64,000 nucleotides of DNA from positions 1 to 64,000 of the forward strand of contig NZ_JABBGJ010000049.1 of assembly GCF_012927345.1 (NCBI RefSeq), in the 5' to 3' direction. A program made the position numbers and the translations under genes. The stretch's first letter is position 1; every line of letters begins with the position of its first letter. Of the stretch, positions 44,122 to 53,733 are shown one piece after another. Source of the stretch: Paraburkholderia polaris. GTDB lineage: Bacteria > Pseudomonadota > Gammaproteobacteria > Burkholderiales > Burkholderiaceae. Under the pieces are notes generated by a model that made no database searches, was not told where the DNA came from, and saw only the letters and a program-made list of their open reading frames with translations.

Positions 44122-44547
44122 TCAGGTCTTCTTACTTACTTTCGTTGTCGGCGGATTAGCCGTTGCGGTGATGGCCATTTCCTTCGTTCGTCTCGTTTGT
44201 TTTTTGCGGATCTTGCGCAAGCCGATCAGAATGCCGATGACGACCACCCCTGAGGCTGCAGGGTTGATGTGACTCGCTGCCTTCAGCACCAGCGAAACGG
44301 CGTAGATGGCGAAGAGTCCGACAGCAGCTTTCCCGAGTAGTACCGAGATACGGGCTTGCGGCGGCTGAGCGCCGGTCTCACTGGCAACCTGCTCAAAGGT
44401 TTCATTCACCTTTTCAAGGTCGAAATTGCTTTTGAGTGCCGCGAGCTTATGTTGATAGTACTTCTCGTACCGACGAAAGCGCCCGTCGCCCTGGCCGCTG
44501 AGCCAGGCTGCGGAGCTTTCGGGTACGAGGTAGGCTAGGTCTTCCAT
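44122..44547 (-). CDS. hypothetical membrane protein, 141 aa
   Basis: Leftward. Cytoplasmic N-terminal half (RRYEKYYQHKLAALKSNF), then two predicted membrane helices (LLGKAAVGLFAIYAVSLV and GVVVIGILIGLRKI) and a basic tail. No domain name could be assigned. Same strand and orientation as the FlhC-like and NERD genes. Confidence 0.6.
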   Translation of the reverse strand: MEDLAYLVPESSAAWLSGQGDGRFRRYEKYYQHKLAALKSNFDLEKVNETFEQVASETGAQPPQARISVLLGKAAVGLFAIYAVSLVLKAASHINPAASGVVVIGILIGLRKIRKKQTRRTKEMAITATANPPTTKVSKKT

Positions 44548-44582
44548 GTTTCACCAGCGCGAAGTGATGGCCGTGCTACGGG

Positions 44583-44735
44583 TCAGTTGGGCAGACCCGT
44601 AGGGGTCCAACTAGCGAAGGCGAGGACGTCAGTGATTTGGGTACCATCCGCCTCGCTCAAGAAGTGGCCTTCATCGTCCCGATAGGCAAAACAGAGCGTC
44701 TTGTCTTCTCGGTAGACCCAGAGATTCATTTCCAT
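44583..44735 (-). CDS. hypothetical protein, 50 aa
   Basis: GGAGAG precedes the ATG at 44735. Short beta-rich protein (MNLWVYREDKTLCFAYRDDE) of unknown function. It lies close to the FlhC-like gene in the same leftward series. Confidence 0.55.
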   Translation of the reverse strand: MEMNLWVYREDKTLCFAYRDDEGHFLSEADGTQITDVLAFASWTPTGLPN

Positions 44736-44767
44736 TGGGGACTCTCCATTGTGTGATTGGCTACGCG

Positions 44768-45973
44768 TCAATGTGATGCTGAAGGCAGCTTGGTCCGTCT
44801 TGCCCGGCGTTGGGTACAGAACGAGCACGAAAAGTTGTCGGCGAGTTCGATCTTGTCAGCCGAGTTCGAAAGGAGGTACTCAGTTCCGCATCGCTTGCAC
44901 GCCCCGACGGTCATGCTCGAATCGCTCGCCATCATTTTGAGCATGTTGTAGGCCCGGTCGGCGCTAAAGCGCTTGGGCGTCGGGAGCGACTCTTCTAATT
45001 CGCCAAACATCTTCGTAAACAGATTCAGGGTTGCAAGGAAAGGCAAGTACGCGCGAGAACCTTCGGTGTTGGCGTTGCGGTAAAGATAGGTAAAGAACGT
45101 CGCGCGCAGGCGGTTTGGCGCTGCCGCAGTGATCCACGGCAACATTTGCGGCTTGCTGCCACAGGTCGATGACCGGCCGTTGATGTTCTTGAAGCGGTTC
45201 CGGACTTCAGTGGACGTGCGGCGCATGATCGTGGATACCGTCGCGGCGCGGAAGCCGTAGGCAAGCAGCGCGTCCATATAGTCTTCGACGACGGCCTTCT
45301 TGAAAGAGTAGGCGTCCCAGTCTGCCTTGCGCGAAAGATTGCTGATCTTGTTCTCGGGCGGCGACGATTGCATGATGAAGTAGGCAATTTCCGCGGTCGT
45401 CAGCGCCTCGGTCGAGTGGTCGAACCAGAAACGCGGTGCATTCATGCGCCACTTGAAGAGTGGCACCGGGCCTATGTTAGACAGCAGGTCGATTTCATTC
45501 GAGGCGCTCAGGTTGCCAAGGAACGTCATGACATCCCTGCTCATGCCAAAGATGACGTGCGCGAGGGCATAATTCGCCGCGAACTCACGAATCAGGTGGA
45601 GGTACAACTGATTCGCGTGCCGGATCTGGTAAGACTGCGCCGTGCCTACATGCCTGGGCGCCTTATCCTTCACCGCGATCACCGAGTCGGACGGCCAGTT
45701 CGACACGAGGGCTTCCCAGCTTTTGATGTCGTTGAACACGGGAGAGAAGAGGTTGAATGGCGTCGTGACGAGCAACGACAACTGGCGCGTACGATCGAGG
45801 AGTGCCTGTGTACGGCTACTGCTAAGGCCTGTCAGCGATTCGTATTCAGGGTACAAGTGAAGGACCGTATCTAAGACTTTAATGGTCTCAATGTTGAAAA
45901 TCTCAAGATTGCGTTCACTGCTCTTCTCGATGAACGCGTATCTCACACGCTTGAAGTCGATGTCGGGTTGCAT
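44768..45973 (-). CDS. FlhC-like zinc-containing transcriptional regulator, 401 aa
   Basis: The C-terminus has the FlhC tetracysteine layout: CKRC (359-362) and CSFC (383-386) separated by 20 residues, then a basic tail. FlhC itself is about 190 residues and works with FlhD as flagellar master regulator. Here a long extra N-terminal part of about 200 residues is present and no flhD lies in the window. The region RATFFTYLYRNANTEGS also resembles FlhC. A role in controlling the pilus or transfer genes is inferred from position only. Confidence 0.65.
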   Translation of the reverse strand: MQPDIDFKRVRYAFIEKSSERNLEIFNIETIKVLDTVLHLYPEYESLTGLSSSRTQALLDRTRQLSLLVTTPFNLFSPVFNDIKSWEALVSNWPSDSVIAVKDKAPRHVGTAQSYQIRHANQLYLHLIREFAANYALAHVIFGMSRDVMTFLGNLSASNEIDLLSNIGPVPLFKWRMNAPRFWFDHSTEALTTAEIAYFIMQSSPPENKISNLSRKADWDAYSFKKAVVEDYMDALLAYGFRAATVSTIMRRTSTEVRNRFKNINGRSSTCGSKPQMLPWITAAAPNRLRATFFTYLYRNANTEGSRAYLPFLATLNLFTKMFGELEESLPTPKRFSADRAYNMLKMMASDSSMTVGACKRCGTEYLLSNSADKIELADNFSCSFCTQRRARRTKLPSASH

Positions 45974-46003
45974 GGGTAGGTCTCTTCGGCTGTGTCGTTA
46001 TAG

Positions 46004-47287
46004 TCAAGCACCGCGGGCGATCGCGGCTTGAACTTCAAGGTGCAGGTTCTGCATCTTCGCGTCGATTTCCATCAGGATCTGGCGGAAGGGCTCGGGAGTG
46101 CCTGATGCAGCGACTTTGAGCCGGGTTGTAATGTAAGAGGTGTGAAACTGGCTGAAGCGGTCGATCAGCTCTGTGAACGCATTGCCCGTGGCGAGCATCT
46201 TGCTGGTGTCGGCGAGTGTTTCCCTGGTGCTCGTCAGCTCCTGCTGTCTTGCTACCGTCTCGGTTTCGAGTGCTTGTACTTCCGCTTGCTTTGCTGCAAG
46301 TGCTGCCTCCGCGGCGGCGAGCGCTTCGAGTTTCGACGCATACTCGGGGGGGACGACTTCGACGTCCCTTGTTACGACAGGGCCGGTCGGGGAATTCTTG
46401 GCGGCTTCGAGTTGGGCCTCGAGATTCTTGACTCCAGCCTCGAGTTCATGGACACGATCCTGGGCTGTTTGAAGTTCGGTCCGGGAGGCAACGAGGCGTG
46501 ATGAAACGTCTGCGCGAGCCTCCTCGTTCTTTTGCAAACTTTCCCGGGACTCCGCAAGCGACTTCTCGAGAAGGCCGTTGGTGGTCTGCAGGCGCTGTAA
46601 GTCGGTCGCTTTGAGGAAGATGTCACCTTGCGCTTGCGCAACCTCTTCCTTCATTTGTTTGATCTCGTCCTGCGCTTGTCTCATCTTCAACACGAAGTCG
46701 CGAGTGAGCGCCTTGAACTCCACCGCCGTCAAGTTCGCTTGGCGCTTTTCGTCGATCAGGCGCACGATGGCCTCATCGTCCTTGACCTGATCGGCAAGCA
46801 ACAGCATTTCAGTGTAGGTGAGAAGGCTCTGTGCTTCAGCGTTGCCTGCAAAACATTGGTAGATCAGTATGTGATTGCGTGCCACAGGCCGGTTGTAGCC
46901 GTGAACTACACGGATATATTCGTAGGTCAGTTGCAGGGCCAGCTTTTGACGATTGGGTGAGTCATCACCATCGGACGTGACATCCTTCTGGATCGCGTGA
47001 TAGATGGTTTGAAAGTGACCACCAATCGCGATCCGGGCGCGGACGGCCGATTCTTCCTGAATCGCGACCGCTCCGGAGATCGTGAGAAGCGATGCTACGG
47101 TGTCCTCCCGACAGACCGCGGAGAGGAGCTGCCGAGCAGCTACGCGCCGTTCAGCGAGCGGGATAGTCGAGATCAGGAGGCGGCCAAGCGCCGGCTCGTG
47201 GTCGATGGCGCCGTCGTGGTCCCCGTCGAGGGCGGCTGTTGGGTCAAAGACGTCAGTTCCAGGTTTCTTTTTAGGGTTGGCGGACAT
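46004..47287 (-). CDS. coiled-coil protein of unknown function, 427 aa
   Basis: A globular N-terminal half (about 170 residues, RRVAARQLLSAVCREDT) is followed by a continuous predicted coiled coil (about 190-370) full of heptad Glu/Lys/Gln (KMRQAQDEIKQMKEEVAQAQ). The C-terminus is a helical cap. It starts the leftward pair with the FlhC-like gene, 30 bases away. It may be a scaffold or DNA-organising protein; no family was recognised. Confidence 0.65.
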   Translation of the reverse strand: MSANPKKKPGTDVFDPTAALDGDHDGAIDHEPALGRLLISTIPLAERRVAARQLLSAVCREDTVASLLTISGAVAIQEESAVRARIAIGGHFQTIYHAIQKDVTSDGDDSPNRQKLALQLTYEYIRVVHGYNRPVARNHILIYQCFAGNAEAQSLLTYTEMLLLADQVKDDEAIVRLIDEKRQANLTAVEFKALTRDFVLKMRQAQDEIKQMKEEVAQAQGDIFLKATDLQRLQTTNGLLEKSLAESRESLQKNEEARADVSSRLVASRTELQTAQDRVHELEAGVKNLEAQLEAAKNSPTGPVVTRDVEVVPPEYASKLEALAAAEAALAAKQAEVQALETETVARQQELTSTRETLADTSKMLATGNAFTELIDRFSQFHTSYITTRLKVAASGTPEPFRQILMEIDAKMQNLHLEVQAAIARGA

Positions 47288-47545
47288 AGGTGCGGTTCCA
47301 TGTTTCTTTTGCTGGTTAGCAAACGTAGCGCTTACACATTGTGTTCACCTGCGGAGAGCAAGGGCCACTCGCATTGTTGTATTTTCGGTCGCGGTGGCCG
47401 AGCCTACCCTCAGAATGACGTAGGAAAACATGCGCCTTATTAAAGGTATTGCAGAAAACTAGTGAATTTCTTATCTCTTTCTGGTCCATTCGCAGAGAAC
47501 CATGGCTAACGAACAGCTGGTCCATGCAGTAACAACGTTGGGTGT

Positions 47546-48229
47546 TCAAGCCATTGCAGCCACGCGCTGCTTGTGATTCCTGATTGCGTTGGGCGACGTG
47601 TCGGTGTGTGCGAGGATGGCTCGAATCACTTCCCCGGTGTCGATGGGAGACAAGCGAGCGGCACTGTATCCGTCGCGTCGGGCACGCAGCCAGTACGCGA
47701 GTTCATCCAGGCACAACAGGTCGCTCTTGAGGCGCATATCGAGACGGACGGCCGGGTGAGAGAAAATCCCGACGCCGCTGATGGCGTTTGCATGTTGCGG
47801 GAGAATCGACCTCAGAAACGTAACTTTCGAGCCATTCTGAGCCGCCGGGTTTTTCCTTTGTTCCGACGTGCCGTCGCGGGCGACCCGCAGCAGCATATTG
47901 TTGTCCGCCGGAAGAATCGTCCCGTACCAATGCTTGGTCTCGATGACAAAGATCCCGAAGCTTGTGACAACCAGATGATCGACTTCCGCAGTTGGAAACG
48001 CCGCACCTGGTGCGTGGTTAAGGATGAGCGAGTTGCGCAGGCAGAACGGGCCTTCTGAGATCGCTTGCAATACGCTTTGCAGGCAGTCGGATACGGCGGC
48101 TTCACCGGCATCTCCGTTGGCCTGCATCTTTGCTTGCCGTGCCTTCTTTCGCGAAAGTCCGTCAAGATGTTTGTATCCGCGACGCCCAAGCCAAACGAGC
48201 AGGCCGACGCCAACTAGCCCGAGGTGCAT
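47546..48229 (-). CDS. NERD-domain (nuclease-related) membrane protein, 227 aa
   Basis: N-terminal membrane helix (LGLVGVGLLVWLG), then a NERD core: GEAAVSDCLQSVL, AEVDHLVVTSFGIFVIETKH with the expected acidic/Lys residues, and HWYGTILPAD. NERD domains are related to restriction-endonuclease folds and are often seen on plasmids with conjugation genes. The nuclease activity is not proven. Leftward, separated from the coiled-coil gene by about 260 gene-free bases. Confidence 0.75.
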   Translation of the reverse strand: MHLGLVGVGLLVWLGRRGYKHLDGLSRKKARQAKMQANGDAGEAAVSDCLQSVLQAISEGPFCLRNSLILNHAPGAAFPTAEVDHLVVTSFGIFVIETKHWYGTILPADNNMLLRVARDGTSEQRKNPAAQNGSKVTFLRSILPQHANAISGVGIFSHPAVRLDMRLKSDLLCLDELAYWLRARRDGYSAARLSPIDTGEVIRAILAHTDTSPNAIRNHKQRVAAMA

Positions 48230-49008
48230 GTTTTTCTCTCACATATTCTTTTAGACACATTCAGAGTAACAACCTGCCGATGAAGTCAATCCACCGAAGC
48301 GCTCTGAAGTGCTTAATTCTGCGTAGACCCTGTCACCATCGTCACGACTATTACAAAGTCGTCTTTAGCGTTCCATAAAGCGCAAGATGCAGCTGAGCAA
48401 TTGATCAGAAGTTAGCATAATGGCTCCGATTTAAGCAAATAGTTCCAGCAACATTTCATGCCCGGTAACTGTTGCGGACGGAGTTGCGGGTACGGTCAAG
48501 ACGCTCGTCCCGTCAAGCTCTCAATGACCGCCGCCGCCCAACTGAATTGAATCGAATCTAATACGCATAATTTAAATGGCGGATTAAGCCAGGTATCGCA
48601 TTACAAAGTTGTTCAATTAAAATTACATATATACAACTTTAAACATTTAGGATAACGAGTCGGCGAATTCGGCGACTCAAATCGCTGAGGCGCGCGAAAG
48701 GTACCCGGGTTTCGTCACCATTCGGCGCCCGGATGTGCAAAAGTCGGTTTATCCTTGCCTTACTACTCGCGTGATTGCACGCATCGACCCTGCGCAAAGT
48801 CCACGCTTTGCCTGTCAATTTTCACCAGCCTGCACTTCCAGACGTCCCGCCACGGAACCACACGTGTTCTTTGCTCAGTCCCATGCGCCTCATGAGCGCG
48901 TTATGAGGCTGCGCAAAGCAGCACAGGCGTCGATTTCCTTGCTCGGTTGAGCATCGAATCTCCAGGGCACGAGTCCTGACAACCCTTCTTTTCCTTCGGG
49001 AGTTCTCT
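48230..49008. other. intergenic region with AT-rich inverted repeat
   Basis: No gene seen. 48540-48650 is AT-rich; AAAGTTGT (48605-48612) and ACAACTTT (48633-48640) form an inverted repeat that may be an operator. A short GCGTG/CACGC hairpin lies near 48770. Divergent promoters for the NERD gene and the 49009 module probably lie here. Confidence 0.45.
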
Positions 49009-49392
49009 ATGGCGTCCGCTAAGACAGTCCGCAATCCCATCGTCCTCGGGTACCACGCTTGCGTCCGTGCCGTGATGTGGCTGGTGTTAGTCGATTTAAG
49101 CCTTATGGCTGTGAGCAAGCATCCCTGGGTGCAAGCTCTGGTGTTTTTGTGCTGGGGCGTGGTCTTCTATTTCCGTGTCCTGAAGCCTTTCGTCCGCTTC
49201 ATGTTGCCTGCGAAGGTGACGCAGAAGCCGGCACAAGGCGCTGCGGAGAAGGCGGAAGCTCAGAAGGCAGCTCCCAAGGCAGAGCAAGCTGCGCAAGCTG
49301 CTCCGCCGGAAGCACGGCCGGAGGGAACGCCGTCGCCGAAGCGGAAGTACGCCAAGTCGGCAGTCGTTGTTCCTTTCACAAAGAAGTCCTGA
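49009..49392 (+). CDS. hypothetical membrane protein, 127 aa
   Basis: Two predicted membrane helices (AVMWLVLVDLSLMAVS, VQALVFLCWGVVFYF) followed by an Ala/Lys/Gln-rich cytoplasmic tail (QKPAQGAAEKAEAQKAAPK) and a basic end. The layout resembles small plasmid-encoded membrane proteins of unknown function. It begins a rightward module leading to ssb. Confidence 0.6.
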   Translation: MASAKTVRNPIVLGYHACVRAVMWLVLVDLSLMAVSKHPWVQALVFLCWGVVFYFRVLKPFVRFMLPAKVTQKPAQGAAEKAEAQKAAPKAEQAAQAAPPEARPEGTPSPKRKYAKSAVVVPFTKKS

Positions 49393-49496
49393 ATTAGGCT
49401 TCGCTTTTCGCCGCCCCCCTGGGGCGGTCCTCATTACCCTGCCGGGAGCCCCCTCCCGACAAGGCAGTGGTTTCCTGGCGTTTTTGGAGTATTGCC

Positions 49497-49937
49497 ATGG
49501 AAGCCGCTACCGCAACAGCAAGTGCGTGGCAACTCGACTTTTTTAGCGAGGCCATCGCCGTCAACATCAAGCCGGCCGTCAAGCCGGACCCGCTGCCCGA
49601 TCCACATCTCTGGAGCGAAAACATCCGGGAGCAAATGGTCGACGCGCTCATCACACTCGCAATGGACTCCCGCAAGGGCGATTCCATGCCCGAGTCGCTG
49701 ATGGATTGCGCAGATCTGCTCTCGCAACGTCTTCGCAACGCGGACATCGATCTCGCTGATTACCGCGCAACGTTGGGATGGATCATGGGTTACTGGGGCG
49801 GTGCATTGCCCTATGACTTCGTGTGCCGTGCAAACGGTGTCGATCCCGAGACGCTTCAGGACGTGATCCTGAGCACTCCCGCGCTGAAGGCCGATCTGGA
49901 CCGCCTCAAAGACCAATCGCATGGCACGCTGATCTAG
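49497..49937 (+). CDS. hypothetical protein, 146 aa
   Basis: GGAG precedes the ATG. Mostly helical (SENIREQMVDALITLAMDS, ADIDLADYRATLGWIMGYWG). No domain assigned. It is followed eight bases later by the next gene in the same direction. Confidence 0.65.
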   Translation: MEAATATASAWQLDFFSEAIAVNIKPAVKPDPLPDPHLWSENIREQMVDALITLAMDSRKGDSMPESLMDCADLLSQRLRNADIDLADYRATLGWIMGYWGGALPYDFVCRANGVDPETLQDVILSTPALKADLDRLKDQSHGTLI

Positions 49938-49945
49938 GAGGCGAC

Positions 49946-50758
49946 ATGCTCAATTTCTTTTCCCGTGCTTTCGATGCTTTCTGTGACTACGGCCAACCGG
50001 TGCGCGCTGCACCCCCACACCAGCCTGGTCCAAAGCAACCTCCGCCTGCACCCATTCGACCTCCGGAAGAGGACTTCGTGGCGGTCGGGCAGGGCGCAGC
50101 GAACGAAACGTTCGTAACGATCCGCGACGTCATGCACCTGTTCGTACAGGAAGCGGATTACGTCGTCCACTTTGAGCAGGAATTCGACGTGGTGGTCAGC
50201 GATACACCTGTCGGAAAGAAACTCCTGCCGGAGCTTTGCCCGCGGTGGCATGAAAAGCAGGTCCACCATTGCTCGCTCAAGGAAGCCATCCTGAACGTCA
50301 TCCGACGAAAGGATCCTCCGGCCGTACAGCCGAAGCCAGACGTTGCAGTGCCAAAGCCGCAACGTGTGCCGGAGACGGCAGCCGTTGCAAAGGCTGAACC
50401 TTCTCCGACGTCCAAAGCGGCAGCTGAAGAGGGCGATGGTCGTTATGACTATGCCGGTCTGATTACCGCTTGGGGCGAGGAGAAGTTTCCGCGTCGAAAT
50501 GCGGCGGAAGGGACGGAGAAGTTCTACACCTCGTTTGCGATTCGTCTCGAGACCAGTTCTGGCAAGGAAAAAATTGTTCAGGGCGAGGGGCTCAAGGACG
50601 CAATCACTCAGTGCGGTTGTGCATTGGGCGATCGGGTAGGCGTCAAGCGTCTGCGCAAAGAGAAAGTGCAGGCATTCGATCGACACGGGACAGCTCGCAT
50701 GAAGGACGGCCAGCCGGTCTACTTCGACAAGTGGATCTGGTCGATCAAACATATCTAA
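49946..50758 (+). CDS. hypothetical protein with C-terminal OB-like domain, 270 aa
   Basis: CTAGGAGG precedes the ATG. The N-terminal ~110 residues are followed by a Pro/Ala/Lys-rich linker and a beta-rich C-terminal domain (YDYAGLITAWGEEKFP, then SFAIRLETSSGKEKIVQGEG, CALGDRVGVKRLRKEKVQ). That end resembles the small domain seen at the C-terminus of plasmid primase/KfrB-type proteins, so a DNA-related role is possible. ssb follows 14 bases later. Confidence 0.6.
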   Translation: MLNFFSRAFDAFCDYGQPVRAAPPHQPGPKQPPPAPIRPPEEDFVAVGQGAANETFVTIRDVMHLFVQEADYVVHFEQEFDVVVSDTPVGKKLLPELCPRWHEKQVHHCSLKEAILNVIRRKDPPAVQPKPDVAVPKPQRVPETAAVAKAEPSPTSKAAAEEGDGRYDYAGLITAWGEEKFPRRNAAEGTEKFYTSFAIRLETSSGKEKIVQGEGLKDAITQCGCALGDRVGVKRLRKEKVQAFDRHGTARMKDGQPVYFDKWIWSIKHI

Positions 50759-50772
50759 CAGGAGTTTCCAAC

Positions 50773-51315
50773 TTGGCATCCGTCAACAAAGTCATCCTCG
50801 TCGGGAACCTCGGCGCTGACCCGGAAATACGTTATCTGCCCAGCGGCGACGCCGTGGCCAATATTCGACTCGCTACCACTGACCGCTACAAGGACAAGGC
50901 GTCGGGCGAGATGAAAGAAGCAACCGAGTGGCACCGCGTGTCGTTTTTCGGACGGCTGGCCGAAATCGTTTCGGAATATCTGGAGAAGGGTTCAACGGTT
51001 TATGTCGAAGGTCGCATCCGTACGCGCAAGTGGCAGGCGCAGGACGGCACTGACCGCTACTCCACGGAGATTGTCGCTGAGCAGTTGCAGATGCTTGGTG
51101 GCCGCAGTGGTGATGATCGGCGTGAACGCGACGATGGCGACGATAGCCGGGCCGAACCGGGTGCCAGGCAGCGAACAGCATCGGCGCCCGTAGCTGCTCG
51201 AACTGGTGCTGCGAAGCCGGCGGCATCAGGCCCGCGGCCTCCGCGATCTCCTGCCGGCGGCGGTGCCTCGCATGGTGGTGGGTTCGATTCGACGGATGAG
51301 GATATTCCGTTCTAA
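50773..51315 (+). CDS. ssb: single-stranded DNA-binding protein, 180 aa
   Basis: Starts with TTG after GGAG. OB-fold with VNKVILVGNLGADPEIRY, the EWHRVSFFGRLAE segment and YVEGRIRTRKWQAQDG. A low-complexity Gly/Pro/Arg linker leads to the acidic tip DEDIPF that binds partner proteins. Plasmid SSB coats transferred single strands and assists replication. Confidence 0.95.
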   Translation: MASVNKVILVGNLGADPEIRYLPSGDAVANIRLATTDRYKDKASGEMKEATEWHRVSFFGRLAEIVSEYLEKGSTVYVEGRIRTRKWQAQDGTDRYSTEIVAEQLQMLGGRSGDDRRERDDGDDSRAEPGARQRTASAPVAARTGAAKPAASGPRPPRSPAGGGASHGGGFDSTDEDIPF

Positions 51316-51644
51316 GGTCTATCCGCGTGCTGCGTGGTCCATCGTCTGAATCAGTAGGCCACCGGCCGGTGGCACCTCGTTTCTCAGTGGCGTCCGAACG
51401 CCGGTTCGGGTCATTTTATTTTTCGGCCTCGCGGCGCACCTCCCGGTGCGTCGTGGTCCGTACCACTTCTTTCGCCATGCACGGCGCTGCCTGACAACAG
51501 CGACCGCGATCGTCTGACATCACCGGAGAACAACACCTGCTGAAAAAGCTGCCTGCGCATCCGTCGCGGGCACCTTTTTGAGCGAGCGTTTTCACGCCTG
51601 ACTCAGGCATCGACCAACCCACAAACCCAACGAGGAGAGTGACT
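51316..51644. other. spacer after ssb
   Basis: No gene. A hairpin-like GCGCACC/GGTGCGT occurs near 51431-51450, with no T-tract. The ribosome site GAGGAGAG at the end belongs to the next small gene. Confidence 0.4.
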
Positions 51645-51827
51645 ATGAATGTGAAGCAGCAGCACCTTCCGCGACACGCGGAGTTGGGGGCCAATCGTCG
51701 CTCGGACGAACGACCCTGCTCCGACGTTCGTTGGGGCGCGCAAGGCTACTGGATGGTCGTTCCTACGCGAGTACGTGGCGTGACCGACTTTGATAACGGG
51801 AGCGACCGAGAGGAGGGCTCAAAATGA
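51645..51827 (+). CDS. hypothetical protein, 60 aa
   Basis: GAGGAGAG precedes the ATG. Ends in an ATGA overlap with the primase-like gene, which supports real translation and coupling. The protein is basic and Trp-containing (WGAQGYWMVVPTRVRGVTDF). Family unknown. Confidence 0.6.
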   Translation: MNVKQQHLPRHAELGANRRSDERPCSDVRWGAQGYWMVVPTRVRGVTDFDNGSDREEGSK

Positions 51828-52969
51828 AGGACTTACCAAGGCTGAATCTGGGAGATCTGGACTGGCCACGAATCTTCCCGTTCTATATCGACTCGAAGTT
51901 CCTCGGCGATGGCAACAAGAAGTGGTGGGCATGCCCACTGTGTGACGGCGAGGAGACGTTCAAGCTCTACTCGAGGGAGAAAGACCCGAAGGGTGGATGG
52001 TACTGCGCTCGATGCACCAAGGGCGGCGACGGTGTCGCCCTGATCCATGAGGTCTCCGGAAAGTCGTATCGGGAGATTTTCTATGAACTCAGGACCGGCA
52101 ACTACAACGGGGGGATTCCCCCTGAAGTGGCTCGAACTGTTAAGCCAGTTATCGCGAAGCCGGAGAAGTCCGACGCGCAGAAATGTCTGGAAATGCAGGC
52201 CGCGTGGGATGGAGCGGGGCCGGTAACGTTGGGCTCACCCGTCTGGATCTATCTATTGTCGCGCATTCCCGGGCTTCAGATCGAGTGGCTGGGAAAAGAC
52301 GTGTGCTACCACCCAGGCATGGAGTACGTTGACGCCTGGGGCAAACGGCAAGGAAAGTTCCCCGTAATGCTGCTAAGGGCGCGCTCGTCGTCAGGCAAGC
52401 CTTGCCGGCTACACAGGACGTATCTGACTGGCGAGGGCACGAAGGTGCCGTTCCTGACCAGGAAGGGTAAGTCCAGAGCCAAGCTTGAGATGAGTGCGCC
52501 GGATGGGTCAGGCGGGGCGTCTATCTTGTTGAATGCCGCGCGCTCTCGGACCCTCGCCCTTGTGGAGGGGGCGGAGACAGGCTTCGCCGTAGTCGCGAGA
52601 TATCGAAACAAGGTGGAGGTGCGCTGCATGCGTAACTGCGGAAGCCTCGAACAGGCCGATATCGAATGGTCGGATTACGATCACATCATTATCTATGCCG
52701 ACCGCGACAAGGTTGACCCGAAGCGGGGCTATCGCCCAGGCGAGCACTCCGCGGATATCCTGGCAACGCATTTGCGGGAACTAGGAAAGCGAGTGTCGAT
52801 CCCCAAAGCGGTTGTGGAGGGGACGGACTTTCGTGATGTCTGGGAGTTGCAGTACAGGAGGCAACAGGAGCGCCTTGCTGCTTTCGAGGAGCGTCGCAAG
52901 CTTCGAAATGAAGTACGCGAGCGTAACCGAACGCAACTGCGGACCTCGGAACAGCGGTCTGCAGCGTAG
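51824..52969 (+). CDS. Toprim-domain primase-like protein, 381 aa
   Basis: N-terminal zinc finger with CPLC (about 38-41) and CARC (about 61-64), then GGDGVALIHEVSGKSYREI, as in plasmid/phage primases. The Toprim part follows with LALVEGAETGFAV (about 245-257, the acidic Glu) and IIIYADRDK (about 288-296). It likely primes lagging-strand or transferred-strand synthesis. No helicase domain is present, so it is a separate primase. Coupled with the preceding small gene by ATGA. Confidence 0.82.
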   Translation: MKDLPRLNLGDLDWPRIFPFYIDSKFLGDGNKKWWACPLCDGEETFKLYSREKDPKGGWYCARCTKGGDGVALIHEVSGKSYREIFYELRTGNYNGGIPPEVARTVKPVIAKPEKSDAQKCLEMQAAWDGAGPVTLGSPVWIYLLSRIPGLQIEWLGKDVCYHPGMEYVDAWGKRQGKFPVMLLRARSSSGKPCRLHRTYLTGEGTKVPFLTRKGKSRAKLEMSAPDGSGGASILLNAARSRTLALVEGAETGFAVVARYRNKVEVRCMRNCGSLEQADIEWSDYDHIIIYADRDKVDPKRGYRPGEHSADILATHLRELGKRVSIPKAVVEGTDFRDVWELQYRRQQERLAAFEERRKLRNEVRERNRTQLRTSEQRSAA

Positions 52970-53102
52970 TGGACTTGTATAGGGCCGGAGGACCATCCTC
53001 CGGCTCATCCGGCTAACCGCCGTCGGCGGCAACCTTTTTAAGCCCAATGGGGATTCGTCCCCTTGGGCGAGTCGCATTGGGCGTCAACTTGTGGAGATTC
53101 CC

Positions 53103-53321
53103 ATGCGCGCATTTCATGTTTTCGTTGGCAAATTCTTCGAGATTGTCGGTACCACCGGTGTGAATCACGGCAGCTTGCCTGCAGTGAAGTCAGAGGCAAC
53201 CGGGTTCGACGTGATCGACCGACGTGCGACCGGCAGCGCGCGATACGTCTGTCGTGATCAGTCGTTCGAGGACGCTTTTGAAATATGCGTGCGCAGGACG
53301 TTGGTTCAACCCGTGCACTGA
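53103..53321 (+). CDS. hypothetical protein, 72 aa
   Basis: Short protein (MRAFHVFVGKFFEIVGTTG, SFEDAFEICVRRTLVQP) after a GGAG site. It is the last rightward gene of the module, ending just before a bidirectional terminator. Function unknown. Confidence 0.55.
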   Translation: MRAFHVFVGKFFEIVGTTGVNHGSLPAVKSEATGFDVIDRRATGSARYVCRDQSFEDAFEICVRRTLVQPVH

Positions 53322-53391
53322 CCTTCTGAAACGGCCCTGGATTTCCCTGGGGCCGTTTGTTTTTGTGCCCAACGAACGACCTCCAAGAATG

Positions 53392-53421
53392 AAAAAGCCC
53401 GCAATTGCATGCGGGCTTTTT
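53392..53421. terminator. bidirectional rho-independent terminator
   Basis: AAAAAGCCCGC (53392-53402) and GCGGGCTTTTT (53411-53421) make a strong stem with A- and T-tracts on both sides. It separates the rightward SSB/primase module from the leftward ParM-like group. Confidence 0.85.
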
Positions 53422-53452
53422 TTTCGTCCGGACGGTGCCGGCAGGAGGACCG

Positions 53453-53656
53453 TTATTCCTTGCCGCCAAGGAGTTCGATGAGCTTGTCGTCGATCTTCTC
53501 GAAATACGGGTACAGCGCCAGGGCCAGGTAGATAGTGGCTATGCAGCTTATTACAAGTACGGCGATCATCAGCCATGATGCTGGCTGGGAAAGGTCCAGC
53601 GCCAACAGGTCGTCCCACGAAAAGTCGATAAGGCTCGTCAGATCCGCGATTACCAT
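53453..53656 (-). CDS. hypothetical membrane protein, 67 aa
   Basis: GGGAGAG precedes the ATG at 53656. One hydrophobic segment (SWLMIAVLVISCIATIYLAL) then a short charged tail (YFEKIDDKLIELLGGKE). Small membrane protein of unknown function, downstream of the ParM-like pair. Confidence 0.6.
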   Translation of the reverse strand: MVIADLTSLIDFSWDDLLALDLSQPASWLMIAVLVISCIATIYLALALYPYFEKIDDKLIELLGGKE

Positions 53657-53733
53657 TTTGCTCTCCCTTCGCTTGCGCACGGTTTGTATGTACTTATCCT
53701 ACACCGTGAGATGCAATGCCAAGCCAACGGATG

